Virus record (IMG/VR): IMGVR_UViG_3300037840_000311
Span: 1-56,366 of that record
Length of the DNA: 56,366 nt
Source of the DNA: a virus
Direction: 5' to 3' (one strand)
Shown piece by piece: positions 22,253 through 29,525 of the stretch. The notes under the pieces are model-generated. The model was not told the origin of the DNA and searched no databases. It was given only the letters and a program-made list of their open reading frames with translations. Each line of letters opens with the position of its first letter. Positions within the stretch are counted from its first letter, which is position 1. The translations under genes and the position numbers were made by a program.

Positions 22253-22582
22253 ATGGCGAAGTCATGGGACGGTTGGACGCTACGGGCACGGGTTAGAGGA
22301 ATGAGATCAGCACGAGAAACAGCAGGGCGGCATCGCTCATATGGCGATGCGGTGCGGATCACGAAAATGAGTGGCGATTGGTATGGGGTTTATTCCAAAA
22401 CCACTAAGCGATCAAAGCCATATGGTCCGCCGGGATCGAATCCTCGGAAGCGGAAGCGGCACGCGAAACACCGGAAGAATCCTCGGCAACTTCTATTTCG
22501 CACGGCCAAAGCAGCTCGGGCCTACGCAAAGGCTCACGGCGCTAAGAAGTTCTCGGTTCGAAAGTTGAAAAGGGGCAAATGA
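22253..22582 (+). CDS. Basic DNA-binding-type protein with LLFRT-HGAK module (109 aa)
   Basis: The protein is strongly basic, with an RKRKRHAKHRKNPR cluster followed by the module QLLFRTAKAARAYAKAHGAK and KFSVRKLKRGK. The same module, nearly residue for residue, ends the 95-aa protein at 40084 and occurs in the large protein at 29885. Basic clusters next to NPR are typical of nucleic-acid-condensing proteins. A later start (the Met at residue 17 or MSGDWYG) is possible. It probably packages or binds viral DNA. Confidence 0.65.
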   Translation: MAKSWDGWTLRARVRGMRSARETAGRHRSYGDAVRITKMSGDWYGVYSKTTKRSKPYGPPGSNPRKRKRHAKHRKNPRQLLFRTAKAARAYAKAHGAKKFSVRKLKRGK

Positions 22583-23286
22583 CTCCAGCGCAACATAGAG
22601 CGGGTGAAGCCTTCATGCACCGGGGATACTTCGGCATGCAAGGGCTCGGCATCACGTCCCAGCAGATTACCTCGACCGTGGGCGGCTCGCTGATGGCTTC
22701 GGCTGGCGTCGTGGCGCTGATACCAGGCGGCCAACTTCCCGCGGCGATCATCGCGGCAGTGGGAGCGCTTACCAATCTGATCGGCGGATTGTTTAAACCG
22801 GACATTACCAAGATCCAGGCGTCCCAGATCGTAGACCAGATCGAAGCGCAGACGTTGAAACCCATGCGCGTTAGTTGGCAGGCGTTGCCGGCGAATCAGA
22901 AAACCGTGAGCATGCAAGCTCACTACTTGAACGTGTTCGATCAGGCATGGTCCGCGGTCATGCAAGGTTGCTCGAATCCGGCGCTCGGCAGCGCAGGGCA
23001 GAATTGCATCGGTGATCGGCAGCGAGGGGCTTGTCACTACACCCAGACGGGGCAGACTCCGGGAGCTCCACCGAACTGTGGGAACTGGTTCGTTTGGTAT
23101 CGGGACCCGATAGCGAATGACCCGAACGTGATTCCCGATCCTGTAGCGGGAGTTTCAACGGCTCCGGGCTCGGTGACGGGCGCGATCGATTCCACGGTAT
23201 CAAGCGTGTCGCAAGCGCTCGGCGGTATCTCTCCGCTGTGGATTGGTCTCGGGATTATCGTAGCGGCCTTCATGGTGAGCGACTGA
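22579..23286 (+). CDS. Membrane-associated probable virion protein (235 aa)
   Basis: The start overlaps the previous stop. Residues 30-75 are hydrophobic and Gly/Ala-rich (STVGGSLMASAGVVALIPGG, and AAIIAAVGALTNLIGGLF), like a membrane-penetrating or pore-forming segment. The middle is a soluble domain with four cysteines (GCSNPALGSAGQNC, ACHYTQTGQ, PPNCGNW). The C-terminus is a membrane helix (SPLWIGLGIIVAAFMV). Its stop overlaps the next ATG. No family is recognised; two membrane segments suggest a membrane-embedded virion protein. Confidence 0.7.
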   Translation: MTPAQHRAGEAFMHRGYFGMQGLGITSQQITSTVGGSLMASAGVVALIPGGQLPAAIIAAVGALTNLIGGLFKPDITKIQASQIVDQIEAQTLKPMRVSWQALPANQKTVSMQAHYLNVFDQAWSAVMQGCSNPALGSAGQNCIGDRQRGACHYTQTGQTPGAPPNCGNWFVWYRDPIANDPNVIPDPVAGVSTAPGSVTGAIDSTVSSVSQALGGISPLWIGLGIIVAAFMVSD

Positions 23287-24239
23287 TGGAATTGAACCTC
23301 AGACCTCCGGTATACCGATTCCATCCGTTGATGAGACCGCGGCGCGGTTTCGCCGGCATGGGCGCCGATCCGGGCGTCAATGCAACTACGATCTGGACAC
23401 CTTCAGGAGGATGGACGGGCGGCGGTGGAGCGGCGGTGTATCAGGCTCCCAGCGTTCCTCCGCTGCCGGCGTGTACGCAGGATACCCAACCAGGCGGCGC
23501 GGCATTTTCCCAAGCGTGCATCGATGCGTTGCAAAAACGGCAACAGGGGATTTTTCAAGCGAACAACAATGCGAATTTCCAGGTGGACTATACCAACTGC
23601 GTCAACCAAGGCCTCGACCCTTCGGTATGCGCCTCGCGAACCTACGGCCTGACTCCCGCAGGTGGGTACACGTCGGATGCTGGCGCAGGACCGGCCGGGT
23701 CGCAACTGATCCTTGACGCCAACGGTAATCCAGTACCTCCAGCGGGATCGAATCCACCGGCTCCGCATCCTCCAACTCCGGGGAGTGGAACCGTTCTCGC
23801 GTTCACAAACCTGACCTCTGGCGACAATACGAATTTCAAAGTAGGCGACCGCTGGCAAATCAAAATCACCGGCGCGGCGCCGAATGCTCCGGTTACGGTT
23901 TCCGGGGGTATGGCTGGCGGAAATACGTTTGCAAGCCAAGGGATGACTAATCAGGGAACGACCGATTCAGCGGGCAACTTCACGATGAACGGTCAGATGA
24001 CCCAAGGGCAGATCGGGAGTTGGTCGGAGTCCTGGAGCGTGGCGGGGGCTCCTATCGCGTCTTTCACGTTCAACGTTTCGGCGGGATCAACGGGCGGCGG
24101 TCAGTCCACACAGACCTCAACCTCTACAAGCGTCTTCGGCACGCTGCCCGGAGGTTCTGTTTTGATCGGCGGGACGAGCGTTCCTTGGCTTGCGATTGGG
24201 GCTGGTGTGGTGGTTTTGTTTTTGATGATGAGGCGATAA
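23286..24239 (+). CDS. Ig-like surface protein with C-terminal anchor ending MMRR (317 aa)
   Basis: The start is taken at the ATG overlapping the previous stop. Residues 1-35 contain RPRRGFAGMGADPG, a Gly-rich part follows, then a Cys-containing helical segment (CIDALQKRQQGIFQANNN). A Pro-rich hinge (PPAPHPPTPGSG) leads to a beta-sandwich domain (VLAFTNLTSGDNTNFKVGDR to SFTFNVSAG) of Ig-like character, then a Ser/Thr/Gln-rich stalk and a membrane helix ending FLMMRR. The layout suggests a surface-exposed, membrane-anchored virion protein. The TAA overlaps the ATG of the corridor ORF. Confidence 0.7.
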   Translation: MELNLRPPVYRFHPLMRPRRGFAGMGADPGVNATTIWTPSGGWTGGGGAAVYQAPSVPPLPACTQDTQPGGAAFSQACIDALQKRQQGIFQANNNANFQVDYTNCVNQGLDPSVCASRTYGLTPAGGYTSDAGAGPAGSQLILDANGNPVPPAGSNPPAPHPPTPGSGTVLAFTNLTSGDNTNFKVGDRWQIKITGAAPNAPVTVSGGMAGGNTFASQGMTNQGTTDSAGNFTMNGQMTQGQIGSWSESWSVAGAPIASFTFNVSAGSTGGGQSTQTSTSTSVFGTLPGGSVLIGGTSVPWLAIGAGVVVLFLMMRR

Positions 24240-24637
24240 TGAAAGGCTTATTGTTTGGGCTGATCTGTCGGCGTCTGGTCCGTGCTTGCCAGGGCGCGGC
24301 GATGTTTTATGCGGTCTGTGTGTGTTGCACATTCTCCCAAGGGGCATTTTGTTCCAGGGCATCCGCAACGGTGGCAGCCGTCGAAACGAAACCCTGCCAC
24401 GTTTGGACACGTGCGAGGGCAGGGAGTCCCGCCGTAAATTCCCATGACGTGGCAAACGCAATCGCACAAGCCGGACCGACTAGCGGGAGTCGCAAACAAT
24501 TCGCCGATAAAATCGAGCAGTCCCATCGAAACGCGCTTTGTTTGGGTCGTGGCCGTCCTTACCATACCCCCAGCCCTGACGTAAGTCCCTTTACCGCTGG
24601 TTTGGCCGCGACCGAATCAGCTTGGAGTTTAGCATGA
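24239..24637 (+). other. Stop-free corridor ORF over a minus-strand gene (132 codons)
   Basis: The plus frame is open from an ATG overlapping the upstream TAA to a TGA overlapping the next ATG at 24634. The first 63 bases are an A element (MKGLLFGLIC; DNA TTGTTTGGGCTGATCTG). It runs in exact codon register antisense to the minus-strand gene 24248-24565. The final codons (WSLA-stop) are identical to those of the corridor at 39395-40087. Confidence 0.5.
24248..24565 (-). CDS. Cys-rich protein ending PTDQPKQ (105 aa or 93 aa)
   Basis: The core has many Cys/His residues (LCDCVCHVMG, PCPRTCPN, CHRCGCPGTKCPLGEC), enough for two or three zinc sites. The second methionine (MGLLDFIGELF, 24529) is an alternative start. 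The tail ASTDQTPTDQPKQ is encoded by the A element and is nearly shared with the gene at 27739-27933. It is the only reverse gene between two plus-strand virion genes. The function is unknown. Confidence 0.6.
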   Translation of the reverse strand: MVRTATTQTKRVSMGLLDFIGELFATPASRSGLCDCVCHVMGIYGGTPCPRTCPNVAGFRFDGCHRCGCPGTKCPLGECATHTDRIKHRRALASTDQTPTDQPKQ

Positions 24638-24819
24638 ATTTCACAGGCTTAGGCAGTTGTCCAACAGGTCAGACCGATTCGAATGGCGTTTGCATCGCTG
24701 GTAATGTTCCGCCTTGGCCCGTTTTGTGCTTTTCAAATCCTTCAGCCGTTGGCGGGTTTAACTGCGGCTTGCTCTATCTCGGGATTGCCGTGGTTTTGTT
24801 TTTGATGATGAGGAAGTGA
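24634..24819 (+). CDS. 61-aa membrane-anchored protein ending MMRK
   Basis: The ATG at 24634 has GGAG seven bases upstream (TTGGAGTTTAGC, a sequence repeated before the gene at 40084). A short Cys-containing ectodomain (GSCPTGQTDSNGVCIAG, CFSNPS, FNCG) is followed by a membrane helix (LLYLGIAVVLFLMMRK). The final helix is almost identical to that of the protein at 23286 (VVVLFLMMRR), so the two probably share a location. Confidence 0.7.
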   Translation: MNFTGLGSCPTGQTDSNGVCIAGNVPPWPVLCFSNPSAVGGFNCGLLYLGIAVVLFLMMRK

Positions 24820-24989
24820 ACTTGTGGGAATTGCGCGTTTGCGATGTCTGTTTGTTGCTCGATCAGGATTCGACTCCGAAGCCTTGTCTATTTTGCCCAA
24901 GTTGTCAGGCGTGGATTTGTCAGCAGGATCAGGGAGACATGGTGAGACGAGCAAAAGCAATGTTCAAGCGACAGTGGGGTACGGAATGA
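24816..24989 (+). CDS. 57-aa zinc-ribbon protein
   Basis: The GTG at 24816 overlaps the previous stop (GTGA), and its TGA overlaps the ATG of the next corridor. The product (MNLWELRVCDVCLLL and onward) has three Cys pairs or clusters: CDVC, CLFCPSC and a final C-Q-Q. It ends in a basic helix (MVRRAKAMFKRQWG). Coupled overlaps and the Cys pattern support a real small gene of the zinc-ribbon type, possibly DNA- or RNA-binding. Confidence 0.6.
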   Translation: MNLWELRVCDVCLLLDQDSTPKPCLFCPSCQAWICQQDQGDMVRRAKAMFKRQWGTE

Positions 24990-24994
24990 AACGC

Positions 24995-25279
24995 TTATTG
25001 TTTGGGCTCGACAGCGGGCGCAGGCTTGGTGCTTGCGGGCGCGCGGTGAAGGACCACTTCGAGGTTCCCGTATGCATCCGCGAAAAACCCGCTGAGCGTT
25101 TCCTGGCCTTCCTCCGGGAAACAATCTCTCAGGCATTGAGCGTTGAAAAAATAACTCTCCAGAATATCCACGTCGAGAGGCTTGCCTTCGATGGCTCTGG
25201 ATATGATTTGGTGGGCCCGGCTCAGAAGATCAAGGGCTTCTTCGAGTGCATGGACCGCTTTATCAGGCTCAATCGTCAT
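24995..25279 (-). CDS. Helical protein with Pro-rich EPKQ tail (94 aa)
   Basis: The ATG follows GGAGG at short distance. The protein is alpha-helical and acidic (KAVHALEEALDLLSRAHQII and onward), ending in APASTKPAPAVEPKQ. The tail is encoded by the A element on the minus strand and matches the family of tails at other island genes. The sequence looks like a folded small helical domain, so this strand is the likely true gene. The function is unknown. Confidence 0.65.
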   Translation of the reverse strand: MTIEPDKAVHALEEALDLLSRAHQIISRAIEGKPLDVDILESYFFNAQCLRDCFPEEGQETLSGFFADAYGNLEVVLHRAPASTKPAPAVEPKQ

Positions 25280-25283
25280 ACAT

Positions 25284-25337
25284 CCTCCGCGCGCTCACAA
25301 GCCATCATAGCCCAACTGGTGAACGGCGGTTTACCCC
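25284..25337 (+). repeat. Gene-junction element, B form
   Basis: CCTCCGCGCGCTCACAAGCC, then CAACTGGTGAACGGCGGTTT and ACCCC. It starts just upstream of the minus-strand ATG (25279), where its CCTCC is that gene's ribosome-binding site, and ends 23 bases before the plus-strand ATG at 25360. One element therefore serves two divergent genes. Confidence 0.85.
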
Positions 25338-25359
25338 AAGAAACGAAAAGGAGCTTCGC

Positions 25360-26052
25360 ATGAGCCTAGGAGTCGTACGTTACTGCACACCGGAAGGCGG
25401 TTCAGGTTTCATTCCGAACTCGTCGCTTCCTTGGCTCTCGTCCTTTAACATTACTCAACAGGCTCCGGTTTACGATCAGTATCCAGGATGGCTGAGGGAT
25501 GCTCTTCCGGGAAGCTACACCAACTACTCGCGCTTCGGACCTCCCTACTCGATGGATGGGGGAGTGCTTCCGCCTTACTACGTTGATGAAACCGGGCAAC
25601 CCGTCCCAGTTCCGACGAGCTGCGGGATGGGCGCGGTCGATCCGGGACAATTTGAAGCGCAGTACGGCCATCCGGAACCGGACGCATCGACCTGCGTACA
25701 AATCCAGTGCGGGGCGATTTCCCAAACCCAAGCCGGGATGCAACTGATTGTCGATTGCGCCAACGCCGGGTACTCCGGGGTCCGTTCGTGTTTCGATCCG
25801 GCATGCTCTCCCTGGAGGTCTCGAATCCCAGGATGTTCGTTAGCGCCCAACGCTCCGTCGCCCGTGCTCTTGCGTTCCGATGTTGTGGCGCCCATGCCGT
25901 CGATTACCACCACAGCGCGAGGCGGGTGTCAGCAGCAATCGCGGCCGGCGTGTCCTTCGCCTCTGGCTAGTTGGCTTCAATCGAATCCGCTGCTTGCTTT
26001 GGGATTAGCGATTGCAGCCGGGGCCATTTTATTTGGAGGTGGCAAGAAGTGA
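25360..26052 (+). CDS. Pro/Cys-rich protein with C-terminal membrane anchor (230 aa)
   Basis: AAAAGGAG precedes the ATG. The ectodomain is rich in Pro, Tyr, Gly and Cys (YDQYPGWLRDALPGSYTNYS, CVQIQCGAISQTQAGMQ, CFDPACSPW), likely disulfide-bonded outside the cytoplasm. The C-terminus is a membrane helix (LLALGLAIAAGAILF) ending GGGKK. It overlaps the GTG of the next gene. It is a probable membrane-bound virion component; no homologue is recognised. Confidence 0.7.
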   Translation: MSLGVVRYCTPEGGSGFIPNSSLPWLSSFNITQQAPVYDQYPGWLRDALPGSYTNYSRFGPPYSMDGGVLPPYYVDETGQPVPVPTSCGMGAVDPGQFEAQYGHPEPDASTCVQIQCGAISQTQAGMQLIVDCANAGYSGVRSCFDPACSPWRSRIPGCSLAPNAPSPVLLRSDVVAPMPSITTTARGGCQQQSRPACPSPLASWLQSNPLLALGLAIAAGAILFGGGKK

Positions 26053-26774
26053 ACTCCAAAGACCTCATCAAATACGGACTGCTCGCGTTGGGAGCGTACC
26101 TGATTTGGAAGTACGTTCAAGATCACGGCGGCATTTCGGGATTATTCGGAACCACCGCGGCAGCGGGAACTACTGGTTTGAATGCAAACGGTACAGCCGT
26201 GCTGAATCAGGTTCTTGGGCAACTCCATATCAGTCCATCCGTAGCCGCCTCGCTGAACCTGACATCAAGCCAGATCGCCTTATTAAATTCAACGACCATA
26301 CCTACAGGGCAAGTTCCGGGTCCTGGGTTTCTTTCAGAGTTGGCATTCACGCCAGCACAAATGTCGATACTCAGCGGCGCTCCCTATATTGGGCCTGTCG
26401 GCGGAACGCTACCCGTGGGCAGCACGATTCCTTCAACGCCAGTGTCCACGCCGCCTCCGTTCACCACTCCGACTCCCGCGCCAATCGTACAGCCAGTTAC
26501 GCTTGCCCCCACCGTCTCCCAAAAGATGCTCGCAGCGGCAGGAACAAACAGCCTGAACATGGATCAATGGTGCTTCTATTACTCGGCGGCCACGGGGAAC
26601 GGTTGCCCGGTCGATCCGGGCTCGATCGATCCGAGCGTTTACGCCGGCGCGGGAATCGTGGACCGTACCACACCGACCGATGTCGGAACATGGATCGCAA
26701 TCATGCAAAACCAAGCGCCTCAGTTGGGCTTGATGGGACTTGGGGCGCGTTTCACTCCGGCTTGGCTCATGTGA
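26049..26774 (+). CDS. Protein with N-terminal membrane helix and Pro/Thr-rich stalk (241 aa)
   Basis: The GTG at 26049 overlaps the previous stop. Residues 6-22 form a membrane helix (LIKYGLLALGAYLIWKYV). A Gly/Ala/Thr-rich region, a Pro/Thr stalk (STPPPFTTPTPAPIVQP) and a C-terminal domain with one Cys pair (QWCFYYSAATGNGCPVDPG) follow. Unlike its neighbours the anchor is at the N-terminus, so topology would be reversed (type II). No homologue is recognised. Confidence 0.65.
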   Translation: MNSKDLIKYGLLALGAYLIWKYVQDHGGISGLFGTTAAAGTTGLNANGTAVLNQVLGQLHISPSVAASLNLTSSQIALLNSTTIPTGQVPGPGFLSELAFTPAQMSILSGAPYIGPVGGTLPVGSTIPSTPVSTPPPFTTPTPAPIVQPVTLAPTVSQKMLAAAGTNSLNMDQWCFYYSAATGNGCPVDPGSIDPSVYAGAGIVDRTTPTDVGTWIAIMQNQAPQLGLMGLGARFTPAWLM

Positions 26775-26781
26775 GGATGCG

Positions 26782-27396
26782 ATGGAACTAGCTCTCAGAC
26801 GCGCTTACGGATACGCTTTCGGATCTCCGCTACTTCATTCCCACTACGGAATGCGAGGATTGGGAGATACTGTCAGCGATCTGATAGCCGCTGGCGTGAA
26901 CCCCATTGACGCGCAAGCCTACGCGCCTCAGATCAACATGGACCCGTCACCAATTGGAACCACGCTGGCCCCACCGGAGTTAAGCCTTTATGCGCAATTG
27001 GTCCAGCAGGGAGTGAATCCGATTGACGCGCAGGTATACGACCCGACAGGAGCGGCTGCGGCGGGCTACATTCCAGGATCGGCAACCTCGCCGTCAACCT
27101 CGACCAGCACTGCGGGAGCGATTACGGCGGCGTCACAAATCGCGGCGGCACTGAGTCGCGCGCTGGCGCCTACTCCTGGAATCTTCGGAGGAACGCCAAC
27201 CAGTTGCCCAGCGGGGTACGTTTACGGAGCTCCGGGGGCTTCAGTCGCCATCGCGCCTGGTGTAGCGACCGTGGGCACGGGGAAATGCTTACCGAGCACG
27301 GTACCAGCGGGGATCATTCCGGGAGTCTCGAATACGACTCTTGGCATTGCGGTGTTTGCCGTGATTGTTCTGATGATGATGGGGAAAAAGCGGTGA
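26782..27396 (+). CDS. Repeat-containing membrane-anchored protein (204 aa)
   Basis: Two copies of a short motif, LIAAGVNPIDAQAYAP and LVQQGVNPIDAQVYDP (about residues 34-49 and 73-88), precede a Ser/Thr-rich region and an Ala-rich helix. A CPAGYVYGAPG segment and a second Cys follow. The C-terminal membrane helix (TTLGIAVFAVIVLMMM) ends GKKR. It belongs to the same set of small anchored proteins as its neighbours. The stop overlaps the GTG of the composite element. Confidence 0.7.
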   Translation: MELALRRAYGYAFGSPLLHSHYGMRGLGDTVSDLIAAGVNPIDAQAYAPQINMDPSPIGTTLAPPELSLYAQLVQQGVNPIDAQVYDPTGAAAAGYIPGSATSPSTSTSTAGAITAASQIAAALSRALAPTPGIFGGTPTSCPAGYVYGAPGASVAIAPGVATVGTGKCLPSTVPAGIIPGVSNTTLGIAVFAVIVLMMMGKKR

Positions 27397-27515
27397 AGGG
27401 TTTTGGGCTCGACAATTCGGAGCGGGTTCGGAATGCTCAGGGCGCGGCGGCTGTCTCCGCGCTTCCACGGGCTGAAAACCTTCGACCAATGGTGAACGGC
27501 GGTTTATCCCTATGA
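27393..27515 (+). repeat. Complete A-B composite junction element with a 40-codon ORF
   Basis: The A half (27396-27450, TTTTGGGCTCGACAATTCGG to GGCGCGGCGG) and the B half (27454-27510, TCTCCGCGCTTCC to TGAACGGCGGTTTATCCC) lie back to back and are imperfect inverted repeats. The unit is also an open frame: its GTG overlaps the upstream stop and its TGA overlaps the ATG at 27512. The encoded peptide ends ENLRPMVNGGLSL. This is the shortest form of a junction, with nothing inserted between A and B. Confidence 0.75.
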
Positions 27516-27730
27516 GCAAAACCGTACAAAAACAAGGCCGTCTCGATCATCTCGCCAAAGGAGTGCTTAACAAGTTGCTCAAGGAAATAGGCAACCCGGA
27601 AATGCGGTTCACGTGCAAACTTCTGGAGGAAGAAATAGACGAGACCCTGGAAGAGAATTTAGGACCGGGTACCCAAGTTCACAAAGTAGGGCAGAGAATT
27701 CTCCGGGCGATCAATAGGGGAGACCGCTGA
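27512..27730 (+). CDS. Small helical protein (72 aa)
   Basis: The ATG overlaps the composite ORF's stop and has no Shine-Dalgarno of its own, so translation must be coupled. The protein is helical and charged (LDHLAKGVLNKLLKEIGNPE, TCKLLEEEIDETLEENLGPG). It could be a regulator or adaptor. The stop overlaps the next ATG (TGATG). No family is recognised. Confidence 0.65.
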   Translation: MSKTVQKQGRLDHLAKGVLNKLLKEIGNPEMRFTCKLLEEEIDETLEENLGPGTQVHKVGQRILRAINRGDR

Positions 27731-27966
27731 TGGTTTCTTTATTGTTTGGGCTCATCTGTCGGTTGCGAGTCCGTGCTTGCCATTGCGCGGCGGCTGAGTT
27801 CTTCGCCGATCAGTTCTCTCAGGCGTCGTCCTCCATCCTGTTTTGCAAAGTGAATGAGAATAGTTGCCTGATCGCGGCTAAAACCCTGACTCATAAGTTC
27901 ACGCACTTCAGGGCTAAGCCGCTCTTCTTCCATGAATTCAGTCTAACTCACCGGGGGATTGCCTGA
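27730..27966 (+). other. Stop-free corridor ORF over a minus-strand gene (78 codons)
   Basis: The frame is open from an ATG overlapping the upstream TGA to a TGA overlapping the ATG at 27966. The first 65 bases are an A element (MVSLLFGLIC). It lies in codon register with the antisense gene 27739-27933. There is no B element on the right; GGGGG serves as ribosome-binding site for the next gene. Confidence 0.5.
27739..27933 (-). CDS. Small helical protein ending PTDEPKQ (64 aa)
   Basis: The product is a compact helical protein (MEEERLSPEVRELMSQGFSR, ATILIHFAKQDGGRRLRELI) with the recurrent tail ASTDSQPTDEPKQ from the A element. TAGACT lies six bases before the ATG, the same spacing as other promoters here, although no clear -35 accompanies it. 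The function is unknown. Confidence 0.6.
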   Translation of the reverse strand: MEEERLSPEVRELMSQGFSRDQATILIHFAKQDGGRRLRELIGEELSRRAMASTDSQPTDEPKQ

Positions 27967-28514
27967 TGCAACTGGCGCTGCGAGGGATGGGCGCGATAAG
28001 CGCGAACGGAATACCGTACAACGATACGGGAGATGGAATCTCGCTTGACAACTTCCAGTCCGGATGCTGTCCGTGGGAAATCACAACGCCCTCGTGTTCC
28101 GCATTTATTCAAGCAAATCAATCCCGGTTCGCCGGATACTCGCCTTGTTCATCGGCAGCCCAAGAAGCGCTGACGTTTCCAAATCTGCCAGGGCCAACCG
28201 GCGCAGCGGTTACGCCTCCGGTTTTGAATCCGGCTCTGTTGAACTCGCAAGATCCTAACACTACGATCAATCAGATTCTTGTAGCAAGCGCGGCAGCGGA
28301 TACGGCGCAGAATCGAGCGGCGGCAGCGGGCATTCTCGCCAACCTCTGCGCGACTCAGGCGGCAACCTGCCAATCCAGTTTCTTCAGCGCATTCGTTTCG
28401 CCAAGTCCCGATTGCACCGGGTGTGTGTTCGACTTCAGTAAGACCGCTTCAATGTTCTTGGTTGCCGGAATCGTTCTGCTCGGCCTTGCGCTGACAAAGG
28501 GGATTGTCCGATGA
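27966..28514 (+). CDS. Cys-rich protein with C-terminal membrane helix (182 aa)
   Basis: The ectodomain has several cysteines (SGCCPWEITTPSCSAF, YSPCSSAAQ, LCATQAATCQSS, DCTGC), probably paired in the periplasm or virion. A long Ala/Asn-rich helix lies in the middle. The C-terminal membrane helix (MFLVAGIVLLGLALTKGIV) ends in Arg. It is a further member of the anchored virion-type set. The stop overlaps the next ATG. Confidence 0.7.
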   Translation: MQLALRGMGAISANGIPYNDTGDGISLDNFQSGCCPWEITTPSCSAFIQANQSRFAGYSPCSSAAQEALTFPNLPGPTGAAVTPPVLNPALLNSQDPNTTINQILVASAAADTAQNRAAAAGILANLCATQAATCQSSFFSAFVSPSPDCTGCVFDFSKTASMFLVAGIVLLGLALTKGIVR

Positions 28515-28687
28515 GAACCGGCATGGAGCCATTTGTCGCATTGCTTGAAGCCGTCCGCTACGCCTTCGAGCAAATCCGAATCGAGCGCCGCGCCTGGCAA
28601 GCGTACCAGAGAAATCAGTCTCCGCGCCCTGTCTATTCCGAACATCCTGGACAGTTGAGCCCAAAAACAAACGAGGTATTTTCATGA
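28511..28687 (+). CDS. 58-aa helical protein with junction-encoded tail
   Basis: The ATG overlaps the previous stop, and the TGA overlaps the ATG at 28684. The first 40 residues are an amphipathic helix (EPFVALLEAVRYAFEQIRIE). The tail QLSPKTNEVFS is encoded by a plus-oriented junction element (28619-28676). Overlaps on both ends support expression. The function is unknown. Confidence 0.55.
   Translation: MRTGMEPFVALLEAVRYAFEQIRIERRAWQAYQRNQSPRPVYSEHPGQLSPKTNEVFS
28619..28676 (+). repeat. Gene-junction element, variant with GAGCCCAAAAAC tail
   Basis: CTCCGCGCCCTGTCTATTCC, GAACATCCTGGACAGTT, then GAGCCCAAAAACAAACGAGG. It is the exact reverse complement type of the A halves at island left borders, here in the direction of transcription, overlapping the 3' end of one gene and providing ACGAGG before the next ATG. 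Confidence 0.8.
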
Positions 28688-29124
28688 ACGCACTTCAAGA
28701 CTTTGTACCCGCCAGCTTTCCTCTACCCTGGAACGTCATTACCATGGCAGGACTCCAGGACTTCGTACCGGCAGACTTTCCCTTACCTCAGAATCCGATT
28801 CGCTTTGTTCCAGCGGCTAACGGCTCACTTCCGAAAGCTCCACCCATGCCCATGGCAAATATCGGAGCGAAAAACGGAAACGCCTACATGTCCGCAATCC
28901 TGAACAGCGGGTGCGGAGGCTGCGGATGCGGAGAAGGGATGGGAGCGCTCTGCCCAACCTGTTCGGCGAGCATGGCGACCGATACGTTTATCCCGCAGGC
29001 GAGCTTGCCCACTTTCCTGCAGGGAGATGCGTACATGGCTGGTTTTCCCACGGTCTACCTGGCTGGGGCCGTGGCGTTGACACTGGCGTTTATGTTTATG
29101 GGATCGAAAAGAGGGAGGCGGTAA
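28684..29124 (+). CDS. Membrane-anchored protein with duplicated DFVPxxFPLPQ motif (146 aa)
   Basis: The N-terminus has two near-identical repeats, LQDFVPASFPLPWNVI (4-19) and LQDFVPADFPLPQNPI (24-39), followed by RFVPAANGS. A Cys-rich loop (SGCGGCGCGEGMGALCPTC) precedes a membrane helix (VYLAGAVALTLAFMFMG) ending SKRGRR. The DFV..FPLPQ motif appears once more in the large basic protein at 34025, so it may be a docking motif for a shared virion partner. Confidence 0.7.
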   Translation: MNALQDFVPASFPLPWNVITMAGLQDFVPADFPLPQNPIRFVPAANGSLPKAPPMPMANIGAKNGNAYMSAILNSGCGGCGCGEGMGALCPTCSASMATDTFIPQASLPTFLQGDAYMAGFPTVYLAGAVALTLAFMFMGSKRGRR

Positions 29125-29125
29125 C

Positions 29126-29284
29126 GTGCTGCTGCTCATTATTCTTTTGATCCTGATTTTCGGCGGCGGCTTCGGTTACATCGGCCACGTCCACTCCTGG
29201 CCGGGAGGCGGGCCGGGTATCGGACTCGGAACGGTTGTGGTGATTCTGCTGATTATTTGGTTGCTCGGAGGATTTCGAGGTTAA
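29126..29284 (+). CDS. DUF3309-like small membrane protein (52 aa)
   Basis: The GTG at 29126 lies just after the previous stop. Two hydrophobic helices (MLLLIILLILIFGGGFG, and GTVVVILLIIWLLGG) flank a short loop HVHSWPGGGPG. This matches the layout of DUF3309 proteins (about 50 residues, two helices, with a W-x-x-G-P loop), which are widespread in bacteria with unknown function. Here it may be a virion-membrane or holin-like peptide. Confidence 0.65.
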   Translation: MLLLIILLILIFGGGFGYIGHVHSWPGGGPGIGLGTVVVILLIIWLLGGFRG

Positions 29285-29291
29285 AAACGTT

Positions 29292-29462
29292 ATGTCCACT
29301 CAATCCATTTTCTGTATCGTTCTCGCGTGCTTGTGCATCCTGCTTGGGCTTTTCGATTACTTCCGAACCCCACCGGCCAGCCCGCCAGGACGCGAGCCTT
29401 TATTCTGGCCATTGCTCGGTCTTCTCGTTATCGAGACTTGCAGGATGTTCGGGAGCCATTAA
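29292..29462 (+). CDS. Small membrane protein (56 aa)
   Basis: The ATG at 29292 follows the previous stop by seven bases. A first helix (SIFCIVLACLCILLGLFDYF) and a second, shorter one (PLFWPLLGLLVIETC) are separated by a Pro-rich loop (RTPPASPPGREP). It belongs to the run of small membrane proteins here; no homologue is recognised. Confidence 0.55.
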   Translation: MSTQSIFCIVLACLCILLGLFDYFRTPPASPPGREPLFWPLLGLLVIETCRMFGSH

Positions 29463-29465
29463 CCG

Positions 29466-29525
29466 ATGAGGTTTTGGGCTCAACAGCGCGGGCAGGTTCG
29501 GGCTACCGGGAGCGCGGCGGCATAA
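29466..29525 (+). repeat. Gene-junction element, A form, as a 19-codon ORF
   Basis: GAGGTTTTGGGCTCAACAGC, GCGGGCAGGTTCGGGCTACC, GGGAGCGCGGCGGC. The element is open from ATG (MRFWAQQRGQVRATGSAAA) to a TAA directly before the ATG at 29526, for which its GGGAG is the ribosome-binding site. Confidence 0.75.

Larger units (their letters stand above)
24986..25363 (+). other. Stop-free corridor ORF over a minus-strand gene (125 codons)
   Basis: The plus frame is open from the ATG overlapping the upstream stop to a TGA overlapping the ATG at 25360. It starts with an A element (24986-25047, MKRLLFGLDS) and ends with a B element (25284-25337, IIAQLVNGGLPQ). It is in codon register with the antisense gene 24995-25279. 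Confidence 0.5.

Noticed and set aside
23286-24239. Circular contig as a bacterial chromosome fragment or ordinary plasmid
   Set aside because: There is no partition, mobilisation or metabolic gene, whereas lysin, holin-like and fibre-like genes and phage-type replication genes are present; a phage or phage-plasmid is more likely.
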